Assembly (NCBI GenBank): GCA_030762895.1
Contig: CM061065.1
Location: forward strand, 72,400,200 to 72,464,199
DNA length: 64,000 nt
Source: Sophora flavescens
Taxonomy: Eukaryota; Streptophyta; Magnoliopsida; Fabales; Fabaceae
Reading direction: 5' to 3'
This document shows, one piece after another, positions 24,153 through 36,341 of the stretch; the first letter of the stretch is position 1, and the number at the start of each line of letters is the position of its first letter. Below the pieces are notes generated by a model. It made no database searches and was not told the DNA's origin. It worked only from the letters and a program-made list of their open reading frames with translations. The position numbers and the translations under genes are program-made.

Positions 24153-25257
24153 GTGAGAGTGGCGTCACATTAGGAAAATTCTAGATGATGGTGAGTTGTC
24201 ATGTTAAAGGATCAAAATGCAATTAAGTTCTAAGGACCAAATTGCAAAGATTCAAATAGTTGAAGGACTAGTTTGCAAATTATCAATAAAATGTCATGAT
24301 GATGATTTTGCCACATTAAATGCTAGCTTATCTTGACTTTGTTGGCTGAATTTATGAGTCACAGACAAGTTAGGATAATTCAATGTATTTAGGAAGAATC
24401 AAGAACATTGTGGAAAATCAAGGATAAAGTAAAAACTTGTAGAAACTTATGGAAAATTCTAGAATCGACATGATGAATCCAACAACAATGAGGCAGCCAC
24501 AATTCACATGGGCTTGCGCATGGGCTGGGTTATTTTGGGCTTGGATTCATTCTTGTGGGTCCCACTTAAAAATTTAGGCATTAGGCTTAAGATAGGAAAC
24601 TTAAGGAAACTTTAATGGCTTTTTGAACTCAAACTATGAACTAGAAAAGTTTGGGCTTCTAAGCCACGACCCTTTAAGATTAGAAACAAGGATTCTAGCC
24701 CAATCCACTTGGAAAAACTTAAAAAAACTAATTTAGGGACAAAAGGGTAATTTACAGAAAGTTCAGGGACTTAACCGTAAAATTTCTAAATTTTCTATTT
24801 AACCCTGAAAAACCTTCTAGACTTAAAAATATGATCCATCCCCTTGAATCATCTCAAAATCCTAAGAGAAACTCTCTCTCTATTCTTAGAAACTCTAATT
24901 TCCCTTCCGTCGTCTACCCGATTACGCTTTCCGCCCGTAATACGTAAATTATTTTATTTTTTTTCTGAAAATAATTCCAAAAATACAGAATTGTAGAAAA
25001 TAAAATACTAAACTTAAGTCTTTCGTTCACGAATTAACATTAGGTCTTTTGAGCTGTATTATTATACTGTCAATGGAATTCGCGGGCCGGGTTTCGCCTG
25101 ACTTTCCAACCTAAATTTTAATCGTAGCTTCCTACAGTCAAGTAGGATTGAGTAATAATCTCCGTTTATTTAAAATAATTTTATAAAATTCAAATAAATT
25201 TAAAACATATTTATATGTATTACTGTTATTTAAAACAGTAAAATACAGGGTGTTACA

Positions 25258-25270
25258 TTACTACCCCACT
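25258..25270 (-). other. Polypurine tract of interior 1
   Basis: The minus strand reads AGTGGGGTAGTAA directly before LTR1. Confidence 0.75.
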
Positions 25271-25292
25271 AAAAAAAATTTCGTCCTCGAAA

Positions 25293-25703
25293 TTACGTAC
25301 CTGTAAATAAATCAGGATACCGTAACTTCATTTTGTCCTCTACTTCCCACGTTGCTTCTCCAGTCACGTCATCCCAAACAACTTTGACCAACGAGATTTG
25401 TTTACCTCTGAGCTGCTTAGTCATCTTATCCGCGATTCGCACTGGTAAAATCTCATAAGACATGTTTTCTTTTAGTTGTACTAGATCAGGTTCAATTACG
25501 TGAGATGGATCAGGAATATACTTCCTCAATTGTGAAACATGAAAGACATCATGAAGATTGGATAGAAACGGTGGTAAAGAAATTTTAAAAGCTACAGGAC
25601 CTATCCGATGAAGAATTTGATATGGTCCAATGAATTTAGGAGTGAGTTTCCTGGACTTAATTACCCTACCAACCCCAGTCGTTGGCGTGACTCTCAAAAA
25701 CAC
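25293..25703 (-). pseudogene. Integrase C-terminus and chromodomain, interior 1
   Basis: The frame covers KLTPKFIGPYQILHR, VFHVSQLRKYIPDPSH and a chromodomain (GKQISLVKVVWDDVTGEATW), ending in a stop 36 bp from the LTR. It is separated from the integrase core by a frameshift near 25745, where this copy has one extra base relative to interior 2. The chromodomain aromatic and acidic positions are retained. It belongs to the same broken gag-pol as the next three pieces upstream. Confidence 0.9.
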
Positions 25704-25743
25704 ATGCTCACCTTCCTCAAATTCAAGAGGTCGTCGTCTCTTG

Positions 25744-26235
25744 TCAAAGATAACTTTTCTGTCGACTTTGAGTTGTCCGCATTTTCTCTTGGATCATTTT
25801 CACCTTTTCTGTCGTTTGTTGCACTATATCTGGTCCAACCATGAAATTCGCACCATCCTGATACCAACATAAAGGCGTTCGGCACCGTCGACCATACAGC
25901 GCTTCATAGGGTGCCATTCCTATGCTAGAGTGAAAACTGTTATTGTAAGTAAATTCTATCAATGATAGATACTCATCCCAGCTTCCAGCATTTTCCAACA
26001 CACAAGCTCTTAACAAATCTTCAAGAGACTGAATAGTCCTTTCTGATTGTCCATCTGTTTGAGGATGATACGCAGAACTCAACCTAAGTTTCGTTCCCAA
26101 CGACTCTTGCAGACTTTGCCAAAATCTTGATGTAAATCTTGGATCACGATCTGAAACAATACTCAAAGGCACTCCATGTAACCTAACAATTTCATCGATA
26201 TACAATCGAGTTAATCTTTCCAATGAATACTTCAC
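25744..26235 (-). pseudogene. Integrase core with part of the DDE triad, interior 1
   Basis: It contains the second Asp ([13 protein letters not shown]) and the Glu ([20 protein letters not shown]) of the DDE triad, then the start of the C-terminal region. The first Asp ([13 protein letters not shown]) lies in the previous piece. The frames are separated by a one-base insertion near 26241 (AACCTGG here, AACTGG in interior 2). Confidence 0.9.
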
Positions 26236-26236
26236 A

Positions 26237-26875
26237 TTAACCTGGTAAAAAGTGAGCTACCTTTGTCAATCGATCGATTATTACCCATATAGAGTCATAC
26301 CCTTTCCGAGTCTTTGGCAAACCTGACACAAAATCCATCGCAATACCATCCCATTTCCATTCTGGAATGTCTAAATATTGTAGCATTCCTGCTGGTCTTT
26401 GATGTTCTACTTTAACCTTTTGGCAAGTTAAGCACGCCGCTACAAGTTCTATTACATCTTTCTTCATACCATGCCACCAATATAATTTCTTTAAATCCTG
26501 ATACATCTTAGTAGCTCCGGGATGCAAACTTAACTTACTCCTATGAGCTTCTTCAAGAATCAACTTCCTCATTTCAACATCATTTGGTACACAAATCCTT
26601 TCACAAAATCTTAAAATTCCATCATTTCCTTCTTTAAATTCTGACACAGCTCCTTGCCACACTAATTCTCTTTCTCTTTGAAAGTATTGATCACTTTCTT
26701 GGTTTTCCTTAATTTGCTCCAGTAGTCCACTTGAAATAGTAATCATACCCAAACACAATTTTCCTGGAAACATCTTAATTGTCAATCGCATATCTCGGAA
26801 TTGTTCCAACAACTGTTGCTCTTTAACCATCATTGCCGATATATGCATTGATTTCCGACTCAAAGCGTCTGCCAC
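26237..26875 (-). pseudogene. RNase H end and integrase zinc region, interior 1
   Basis: It begins MADALSRK at the RNase H/integrase connection. It has the HHCC-type zinc region ([14 protein letters not shown] ... CLTCQKVK) and the first catalytic Asp of integrase. It is out of frame with the RT part because of a small insertion/deletion at about 26887-26895. Confidence 0.9.
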
Positions 26876-29805
26876 TACATTCGCTTTTCAGGATGATGAT
26901 ACTGTAGTTGAAAATCATAATCCTTTAAAAATTCCAACCAACGCCTTTGTCTCATATTCAGCTCCTTTTGATCAAATAGGTATTTCAAACTTTTATGGTC
27001 ACTGAAAACATTAAAGGTCGCTCCATACAAATAATGTCTCCATATTTTTAAAGTAAATACCACTGCTGCTAACTCCAAATCATGTGTAGGATAATTCCTT
27101 TCATGAATCTTCAATTGCCTTGAAGCATATGCCACAACTTTCCGGTTTTGCATCAATACACATCCTAATGCTTGATGTGAAGCATCACAATAAACCTCAA
27201 AAAGCTCATGAGGATCAGGTAGTATCAATACCGGTGAAGTAGTCAACCTTCTTTTTAACACTTGAAAACTTTCTTCACATGCTTCAGTCCATACAAATAC
27301 TTGCTCCTTTCGAGTTAATTGGGTAAGAGGTCCTACTATTTTAGAAAATCCCTCAATGAATCTTCTATAGTATCCCGCTAAACCCACAAAACTACGAATT
27401 TTTGTCACCGTCTTAGGCCTTTCCCATTGCAAAACAGTCTCAACTTTCGACGGATCAACAGCAATTCCCTCACTCGATACTATGTGTCCTAAGAATTGAA
27501 CTTGGTCTAACCAAAATTCACACTTCTCAAGTTTCGCGTAAAGTTGTTTCTCCTTTAAAATTTGGAGAACCACACTGAGATGTTCAGCATGTTTTTCTTT
27601 TCTTGGAGAATAGATTAGAATATCGTCGATAAAAACAACGACAAACTGATCTAAGTAAGGATGAAAAATCCTATTCATATAATCCATGAATATCGCTGGA
27701 GCATTCGTAACTCCGAATGGCATCACAAGATACTTGTAATGACCATAACGTGTCCTAAACGCAGTTTTACAAACGTCCTCCACCTTCACTCGAATCTGAT
27801 GATAACCCGAACGTAAATCTATCTTTGAGAAAACAGCTGCTCCACGTAACTGATCCATTAAGTCGTCTATCCTTGGAAGTGGATACTTGTTCTTAATCGT
27901 CACCTTATTCAACTGACGAAAATCTACGCACAACCGAAAAGTTCCATCTTTCTTATTTACTAATAAAACCGGAGCTCCCCAAGGTGATACACTAGGTCTA
28001 ATGAATTCCTTCCGCATCAGTTCCACTAGTTGTCCTTTTAATTCCTCAAGTTCTGATGGCGACATTCGATATGGTGCTATAGATATTGGTCCAGTGCCTA
28101 GAACCAGATCAATCGCAAACTCAATCTCCCGAACAGGTGGTAATCCAGGTACATCTTCAGGAAAAACTTCCAGAAACTCATTGACAACTGGTATACACTG
28201 CAAGTCTAACTCACTCTTAACATCTAAGGAAAATAATAGCATGTATCCTTGTGCTCCCTCCTTTAAAGAAGCTTTTACTTGATTAGCAGTTAACAATCCA
28301 GAAATCTCCTCCATAGGAAAAACTAGGGTTTTACGAGCACAATCAATCAAAATATGATTAGAGGACAACCAATCCATGCCTAAAATTACATCTAACTGTA
28401 TTAAAGGCAAACAGATCAGGTTAAAAAGAAAAAGTTTGTCCTGAATAATGATAGGACAATTCAAACAAACAGAAGTAACCACAACTGGCTTAGCAGTAGG
28501 AGTTGAAACAATAAGATCACACAACAAGGAAGAAACAGGCAATTTCAACAGTTTCACACAATCCATCGAGATAAAAGAATGTGTTGCACCTGAATCAAAT
28601 AGTACAGTTAAAAGATTACCGTTTATGTCACACTTACCTTGTACGAGATCGTCAGAATTTGAAACTTCAGTCCCACTCATCGTATAAACTCTCCCTCTGG
28701 CTGTCGGTTTCTTTGTTCCGACGTGACTAACAGTCGACTCCCGCTTTGGTACCTTGCAATACCTCGCCATATGTCCCATTTGATTACATTTAAAACATCT
28801 CACTTCATTCCTAGGACAAACATTTGACATGTGATCCGGTTCTCCACAATTAAAGCATCTCCTAATCTGACCTTGATTTTGATTTCTTTGACCTCCAATT
28901 CCTGATGCAGAAAAATTCGAACGGTTTTGTTGTCTATTCTGACTATTCCCTTGCGGACGAAAATAAGGCTTCCTCTGATTCTGTTTTCCTTTCCAATTCT
29001 GATTCTGATTCTTGAATTTAGAAGATCCACCAACACTCCCTCTATTATCTTTTCCTTTCCTCATTTGCTCAATCTTACGACTCATTTCCACTAATGCTTG
29101 AAAATTACGAAGTTGCAAAGGTAAAACCAACTCCTTAATTTCAAATCGCAGTCCCGCTTCAAATATTTCACACTTCCAGCTTTCATTTGGTTGAGCTTGA
29201 AAGAAACGGAAGTATTTGGCCAGCGATTCAAACTTCGCCGCGTACTGCTCCACCGATAAATCTTTCTGATATAACCCCAGAAATTGTCGTTCTCTCTCAA
29301 TCCTTATACTCTCCGGAAAATATTTGTCCATAAACGCAGTTCGAAAAACATCCCAAGTAATATCTTGATGCTCAGCCTCCAACAGTAGCCTAGCACCCTT
29401 CCACCAATACTCCGCATCTCCCACCAGTAGAAAAACAGCATAAGTAACCCGAACATCTGCCGGCGTAGCAACTAACTCGAAGATCTTTTCCAACTCCTGG
29501 ATCCACAGATCAGCCTTCTCAGGATTAGCATCCATACCAAACTGTGAAGGATTTTGACTTCGGAACGCCATCAAAGCCTTGCCTTCCGCAGCTTGCAGAT
29601 TCTGGACATTCATCGCTGCAGTTTGATTTGCAATTGCCGCTGCCATATTCTCCATTGCTTGAGCCGCATAGTCCACTCCTTCTTCATACTCCTCATTCAT
29701 ATTACCACGACCTCCCCTACGGCCTCGTCCACGTCCACGACCGCGTCCACGTCCACGTCCGCGTCCAGCTTCTGGTTCCATAACTGACCTACAAACCAAC
29801 ATCAT
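26875..29805 (-). pseudogene. gag-protease-RT-RNase H, interior 1 (broken at RNase H end)
   Basis: A 976-codon frame; the likely true start is the internal MEPEAGRG (ATG at 29781), followed by an Arg-Gly repeat. Gag core lies at about residues 85-250 ([27 protein letters not shown]). Two CCHC knuckles lie near 314-327 ([14 protein letters not shown]) and 334-347 ([14 protein letters not shown]). The protease has [10 protein letters not shown] near 400. RT runs from about 590 to 760 with FIDDILIYS near 723. RNase H starts near 865 ([11 protein letters not shown]). Gag and pol are fused in one frame. The frame ends early where a net two-base change shifts it at 26887-26895. It is classed as a pseudogene because pol is broken three times, although gag through RT is intact. 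Confidence 0.93.
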
Positions 29806-29949
29806 TTAAACCAAAACCAGAAACTGAAACGCAAACTTACTCACTACCACACATTACTTCTAATAAGTAATTAAAACAAGTCTAAGTCAGAGATCACACA
29901 ACAAAGACATAACAGACCTATTTCCCGACATTCCCGAAAAACTCGACCA

Positions 29950-29961
29950 GCTCTAATACCA
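29950..29961 (-). other. Primer binding site, tRNA-iMet type, interior 1
   Basis: The minus strand reads TGGTATTAGAGC, one mismatch from the consensus TGGTATCAGAGC found in interior 2 at 39229-39240. It sits five bases from LTR2. Confidence 0.85.
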
Positions 29962-30361
29962 CAAAATGCGACACCCTTACCTAGAGTCATCACATTATTA
30001 CCCAAGAACATTATTTTTAATTATTACGCTGGTTACTTTCGGAAAATATATATTTAATTAAACGTTTCTTTACAAAAATAGTGCTGAAATTTTTTTTTCT
30101 TTAACATACAATATAACCCATTATAAACATAACAACATATATATATACATCACCTTTTGTATACACAACATCTATAATAGTAGATAACAAAAGAGCCCTC
30201 ATAAGTATAAGCTATTCTCCATCAACTAAACAAAGAAAATAAAGATATATACACATCAGTGACAAGTAGTTCAGAACTACATTCAAAACACATGGCTCTC
30301 TGAAGCCAGATCAAAACTGTCAAGACTCACTACCCCAAAAACTACACCTAAGCTGGTCAAG

Positions 30362-30850
30362 CTACTGAAATCCATTGGGAAGATCATGATGATCAATCCC
30401 TCCTACAACTGACGAATCTGACGATGATGTCTCTGCTACCACCGTGTCATCTGAAAAATCTTCATCTTCAACTGCAGGAGGTTGAAACTCAGGATCGTCC
30501 TCTATGTATTCCTCTGGATCTTCTTCCCCCTCATTTAACTCCACTTCAGCAGGAGGTTCAGCAGGTCCTAATATCTGAAGAAGATGTGATTGAGGAAATG
30601 GATCCATCAAACCGTGCTCTTCCAGATACTGTAGGTAAAGCCAAATTGGAGGTAGAGATACCTCGACCGTCTCCACTACATGAATCCTTTGTTGGGGTCC
30701 TTCCTCTATCGTTCCTATCACCTCTCTACTTGGTTCATGATAGGTGGCGCTGAGTGCCCCAAGATTTATCTCCCAGGCACCACCATATTGTGCACGATCA
30801 AAAGTGATCGTTCGGACCCTCGACTGTACCAAGGGTATTTTCGGGTCCAT
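30362..30850 (-). CDS. LTR-embedded acidic ORF, copy 2 (162 aa)
   Basis: Same length and start/stop positions as copy 1. Differences from copy 1 include E4K, S32A, T35A, G39E, A47T, P88S, P90L and S132F; the core block at 53-72 is unchanged. The absence of stops or indels while the pol genes have collected several is notable but could be chance over a short frame. The acceptor-like TTCAG before the ATG is preserved. Function unknown. Confidence 0.58.
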   Translation of the reverse strand: MDPKIPLVQSRVRTITFDRAQYGGAWEINLGALSATYHEPSREVIGTIEEGPQQRIHVVETVEVSLPPIWLYLQYLEEHGLMDPFPQSHLLQILGPAEPPAEVELNEGEEDPEEYIEDDPEFQPPAVEDEDFSDDTVVAETSSSDSSVVGGIDHHDLPNGFQ

Positions 30851-32475
30851 CTGAATGTGTTGTAAGAGTGAGAAACCAATACATGGATCTTACTCAATAA
30901 CCACATACTAGTCACCATATAAACACATCAACATTTACCAATTACATATATTTTTAGTGAACAGTTTATCAGTGGGTTTAACACCCCAAACATCATCCAT
31001 AAAATTATGCATGACACTTCTATTCATCATCTAATTTTCGTCCTAATCTCATGAGATATCCCAACATCATATGAGTTGATCAGACTCCATAGCCACATCA
31101 GCTAACTTGGCCAATCGCCAACAAAGTGCGCAACCTCTTCCCATCTTCAAAGGCATACATAGCCAGGCACACACAAGGCCAAACACATTGCTAACGTCCA
31201 CAATCAGTGGCAATACCTATTAGCAAGTAAGATGGGGTCCAAATCTCCATGTCCTCACTAGCCACATGAGATAATGCACATCGGAATTACCTTTCGCCGC
31301 TGGTAATTAATGCATTAAACCACAAATCGCAGGCACGTCTGCCAAATGCATGCAAAACACTTTTGTTTTGTTCTTTTCTTTGTGATCAATCTTTCTTTTG
31401 CCGAAGCTCAAAATGGCTTACGACTCACATAGTTTTAAAAACACTTTAAAACTTTCATTACAACACAGGACTACACTTGTCCGAGTGCTCAATCACGACA
31501 CCTCTCGCCAGGTGCACCAGTCCTAGGTTCGTGCTACTAGAAAAACATCTTCAATGTTTCATCACAGTATACCTCATGTATACAATTCATCACAGTATAC
31601 CTCATGTATACAATATAGGCCCTCAAAGTCCAAATGACTGAGTCCATCACAACACGTAACATTAGTACCCCGAGCGTCTCGATTACTAAGTCCAATCGTA
31701 TTTTCAACATTGTTAAATCAACTTTTGATTTTTAGAAATTCTTTTCTAAGGTAGAAATTCATTATAAAAACTTAGTTTTTCACAAACCAATGAGTCACTT
31801 GAGGTTTAACTTCCTCAAAATAGGCACTGCCATTTCGAAAATACTTGTCGTCTATATTTTCCAGATTTGCCGTCAAATATTATTTTTAAGGCTTTTAAGC
31901 CAAAAACTTAACTTTTTCCACTTAATTAATTTTCTAAAATCATGATTAATTTATTTTCACCAATTAATTTAATAAAAGAATATTTTGTAATATTCTGGGT
32001 TTTCTTACATAAAGTTTAGCAGTACCAAAATATTTTCACAGTTTCGCACTCGTTGTGACTCATAATTCACTTTTCCAAAAATAAATTATTAAAATAATAA
32101 TATTTTCTAAAACTCTTTATTTGTCTCAAATAAATTACCTTTAATATCATATATCAATAATTTGCCGCTAAAACATTGAATATAATTTGGCGAAGCTTCT
32201 TAAAGCTTTTATCCGTCTTTCTTAATTGTGCACTGACCACTGTCAGGCTTCTCACACATCAAACAACAATTATATCACAGATATTTCCCAAGCAGATCAT
32301 GCATCACAGTAACATAATATAATTGTAGATAAAACAATTAACGCAATTAAAACCACACAGATACAAATAACACCACAATAAACAACATAAATAAACACTA
32401 ACAAACAAATAATTACAAACAACCATGGAATAGCATATAGCCATTGAATAGAATCCTTCGGTGTTCCCCCCTTAC
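30851..32475 (-). other. Predicted intron in LTR2
   Basis: Same donor (GAG|GTAAGGGG) and acceptor (TTCAG|ATGG) as in LTR1, 1,625 nt apart. Confidence 0.33.
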
Positions 32476-33426
32476 CTCTTGAAGACTCCCTGATAAACTT
32501 ACAGACTCCTTCGGAATTTCAGTTACCTCATAAACGTCGTACTCAACTAACCTTCAATCATTATAACCAAATAGTTACAAATCAAGAAACTAAAACATTC
32601 TAAACCCTAATACATAGTCACGGCCTCTAGGGTTTTTGAATGACTAAACTTCTAATCATGATTAAGTTATGGATTAATGATCCTTGATTAACCTAAATCA
32701 TAGATTAGCAACTAAATAACTAAGTTTAAAACTCAAAACTTTCTAACTCTTTTATACATAGGTTCGGCCTTAATAGGTTCATAGAGCTAGGGTTCTTAGT
32801 TTAACAAATCAACTTGGATTCATAAAGCATACATACTAAGAGATTGATTTCTAAGATCATTTATGAAAATCATGAACAAAACTCAACAAAACTCACCCAC
32901 TTAGGGTTCGGCCAATACAAAGATATTTTGAGAAAAATATTCATTTTAAGAGACTAACATGGATTAGAGTGTGTAGTCATACATGCCATATAGAATACAT
33001 GATCATACATGAAAACACATGAACAAAACTCTACCAACCCTAAGGTGATAGGTTCGGCCAAAGCTAGGTTTTCAAGAAAGAAATTTTTGATTACATCATG
33101 CTCTTGGATTTAGATAATATGCATGATATCAAGAAGATAGAAAGTAGTTTCATCATCATTAGATTTTTCTAGAATTTATTATGACTTTTCAAAGTTCTAG
33201 GGTTAGAAACTTTAAAGTGATAAACAACTATGATACAAGCCTTGAATCAAGAAACTTGCTAAAGAACATAGACATGATTAAGAATAAAGATTAGGATTTA
33301 CCTCTTGAAAATCAATGACAAAGGAAATCCAAGAACTTGCTTTACAACTTAGAACTAAGGAACTTGTAAACTTTAGAGTTTTGGAAGCAAATGACAAAAG
33401 AAACTAAATGAAAAGTGAGAGTAGGG

Positions 33427-33434
33427 TATTTATA
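33427..33434 (-). promoter_or_regulatory. TATA box of LTR2
   Basis: TATAAATA on the minus strand, identical in context to LTR1. Confidence 0.65.
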
Positions 33435-34538
33435 GTGAGAGTGGCGTCACATTAGGAAAATTCTAGATGATGGTGAGTTGTCATGTTAAAGGATCAAAAT
33501 GCAATTAAGTTCTAAGGACCAAATTGCAAAGATTCAAATAGTTGAAGGACTAGTTTGCAAATTATCAATAAAATGTCATGATGATGATTTTGCCACATTA
33601 AATGCTAGCTTATCTTGACTTTGTTGGCTGAATTTATGAGTCACAGACAAGTTAGGATAATTCAATGTATTTAGGAAGAATCAAGAACATTGTGGAAAAT
33701 CAAGGATAAAGTAGAAACTTGTAGAAACTTATGGAAAATTCTAGAATCGACATGATGAATCCAACAACAATGAGGCAGCCACAATTCACATGGGCTTGCG
33801 CATGGGCTGGGTTATTTTGGGCTTGGATTCATTCTTGTGGGTCCCACTTAAAAATTTAGGCATTAGGCTTAAGATAGGAAACTTAAGGAAACTTTAATGG
33901 CTTTTTGAACTCAAACTATGAACTAGAAAAGTTTGGGCTTCTAAGCCACGACCCTTTAAGATTAGAAACAAGGATTCTAGCCCAATCCACTTGGAAAAAC
34001 TTAAAAAAACTAATTTAGGGACAAAAGGGTAATTTACAGAAAGTTCAGGGACTTAACCGTAAAATTTCTAAATTTTCCATTTAACCCTGAAAAACCTTCT
34101 AGACTTAAAAATATGATCCATCCCCTTGAATAATCTCAAAATCCTAAGAGAAACTCTCTCTCTATTCTTAGAAACTCTAATTTCCCTTCCGTCGTCTACC
34201 CGATTACGCTTTCCGCCCGTAATACGTAAATTATTTTATTTTTTTCTGAAAATAATTCCAAAAATACAGAATTGTAGAAAATAAAATACTAAACTTAAGT
34301 CTTTCGTCCACGAATTAAAATTAGGCCTTTTGAGCAGCATTATTATACTGTCAATGGAATTCTCGGGTCGGGTTTCACCTGACTTTCCAACCTAAATTTT
34401 AATCGTAGCTTCCTACAGTCAAGTAGGATTGAGTAATAAACTCCATTTATTTAAAATAATTTTATAAAATTCAAATAAATTTAAAACATATTTATATGTA
34501 TTACTGTTACTTAAAACAGTAAAATACAGGGTGTTACA

Positions 34539-34551
34539 TTACTACCCCACT
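34539..34551 (-). other. Polypurine tract of interior 2
   Basis: The minus strand reads AGTGGGGTAGTAA directly before LTR2. Confidence 0.75.
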
Positions 34552-34574
34552 AAAAAAAAATTTCGTCCTCGAAA

Positions 34575-35123
34575 TTACGTACCTGTAAATAAATCAGGAT
34601 ACTGTAACTTCATTTTGTCCTCTACTTCCCACGTTGCTTCTCCAGTCACGTCATCCCAAACAACTTTGACCAACGAGATTTGTTTACCTCTGAGCTGCTT
34701 AGTCATCTTATCCGCGATTCGCACCGGTAAAATCTCATAAGACATGTTTTCTTTTAGTTGTACTAGATCAGGTTCAATTACGTGAGATGGATCAGGAATA
34801 TACTTCCTCAATTGTGAAACATGAAAGACATCATGAAGATTGGATAGAAACGGTGGTAAAGAAATTTTATAAGCTACAAGACCTTTCCGATGAAGAATTT
34901 GATATGGTCCAATGAATTTAGGAGTGAGTTTCCTGGACTTAATTACCCTACCAACCCCAGTCATTGGCGTGACTCTCAAAAACACATGCTCACCTTCCTC
35001 AAATTCAAGAGGTCGTCGTCTCTTGTCAGCATAACTTTTCTGTCGACTTTGAGTTGTCCGCATTTTCTCTTGGATCATTTTCACCTTTTCTGTCGTTTGT
35101 TGCACTATATCTGGTCCAACCAT
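34575..35123 (-). pseudogene. Integrase C-terminus and chromodomain, interior 2
   Basis: A single frame from MVGPDIVQQTTEK through the integrase C-terminal barrel region to the complete chromodomain. It is longer than the equivalent piece in interior 1 because the frameshift found there is absent here. It is separated from the core by an in-frame stop near 35162 (an Arg codon in interior 1). Confidence 0.9.
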
Positions 35124-35159
35124 GAAATTCGCACCATCCTGATACCAACATAAAGGCGT

Positions 35160-35549
35160 TCAGCACCGTCGACCATACAGCGCTTCATAGGGTGCCATTC
35201 CTATGCTAGAGTGAAAACTGTTATTGTAAGTAAATTCTATCAATGATAGATACTCATCCCAGCTTCCAGCATTTTCCAACACACAAGCTCTTAACAAATC
35301 TTCAAGAGACTGAATAGTCCTTTCTGATTGTCCATCTGTTTGAGGATGATACGCAGAACTCAACCTAAGTTTCGTTCCCAACGACTCTTGCAGACTTTGC
35401 CAAAATCTTGATGTAAATCTTGGATCACGATCTGAAACAATACTCAAAGGCACTCCATGTAACCTAACAATTTCATCGATATACAACTGAGTTAATCTTT
35501 CCAATGAATACTTCACATTAACTGGTAAAAAGTGAGCTACCTTTGTCAA
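35160..35549 (-). pseudogene. Integrase core, interior 2
   Basis: It contains the second Asp ([13 protein letters not shown]) and the Glu ([20 protein letters not shown]) of the DDE triad. It ends at the CGA-to-TGA change near 35162. Upstream, a Trp-to-stop change near 35566 separates it from the zinc region; the frame is otherwise continuous. Confidence 0.9.
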
Positions 35550-35564
35550 TCGATCGATTATTAC

Positions 35565-36341
35565 CTATATAGAGTCATACCCTTTTCGAGTCTTTGGCAA
35601 ACCTGACACAAAATCCATCGCAATACCATCCCATTTCCATTCTGGAATGTCTAAAGATTGTAGCATTCCTGCTGGTCTTTGATGTTCTACTTTAACCTTT
35701 TGGCAAGTTAAGCACGCCGCTACAAGTTCTATTACATCTTTCTTCATACCATGCCACCAATATAATTTCTTTAAATCCTGATACATCTTAGTAGCTCCGG
35801 GATGCAAACTTAACTTACTCCTATGAGCTTCTTCAAGAATCAACTTCCTCATTTCAACATCATTTGGTACACAAATCCTTTCACAAAATCTTAAAATTCC
35901 ATCATTTCCTTCTTTATATTCTGACACAGCTCCTTTCCGCACTAATTCTCTTTCTCTTTGAAAGTATTGATCACTTTCTTGTTTTTCCTTAATTTGCTCC
36001 AGTAGTCCACTTGAAATAGTAATCACACCCAAACACAATTTTCCTGGAAACATCTTAATTGTCAATCGCATATCTCGAAATTGTTCCAACAACTGTTGCT
36101 CTTTAACCATCATTGCCGATATATGCATTGATTTCCGACTCAAAGCGTCTGCCACTACATTCGCTTTTCCAGGATGATACTGTAGTTGAAAATCATAATC
36201 CTTTAAAAATTCCAACCAACGCCTTTGTCTCATATTCAGCTCCTTTTGATCAAATAGGTATTTCAAACTTTTATGGTCACTGAAAACATTAAAGGTCGCT
36301 CCATACAAATAATGTCTCCAGATTTTTAAAGTAAATACCAT
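35565..36341 (-). pseudogene. RNase H end and integrase zinc region, interior 2
   Basis: The frame runs from late RNase H ([20 protein letters not shown]) without the break seen in interior 1, through MADALSRK and the HHCC-type zinc region, to [12 protein letters not shown] and a stop. It overlaps the RT frame at 36289-36341 because a one-base insertion near 36342 shifts the frame. Confidence 0.9.

Larger units (their letters stand above)
20657..25257 (-). repeat. Family A LTR1, 4,601 bp
   Basis: Complete. From its 5' end (25257) downward: TGTAACACCC terminus, TATA box (24145-24152), 144 bp leader modules (about 23330-23900), splice-donor-like AG|GTAAG (boundary at 23192), a 28 bp repeat (22249-22332), a 162-codon ORF (21054-21542), and 397 bp to the GGGTGTCGCA terminus. 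Confidence 0.95.
29967..34538 (-). repeat. Family A LTR2 (shared middle LTR), 4,572 bp
   Basis: It is the 5' LTR of interior 1 and the 3' LTR of interior 2 at once. It has the same internal order as LTR1: TATA box at 33427-33434, leader modules from 32621, donor at 32471-32478, ORF at 30362-30850. It is flanked by a primer site on one side and a polypurine tract on the other, with no target duplication. Confidence 0.95.

Noticed and set aside
29544..29787. Two plus-strand frames opposite the gag N-terminus
   Set aside because: They are mirror frames of the Arg-Gly repeat coding region and are duplicated at 38823-39066 for that reason.
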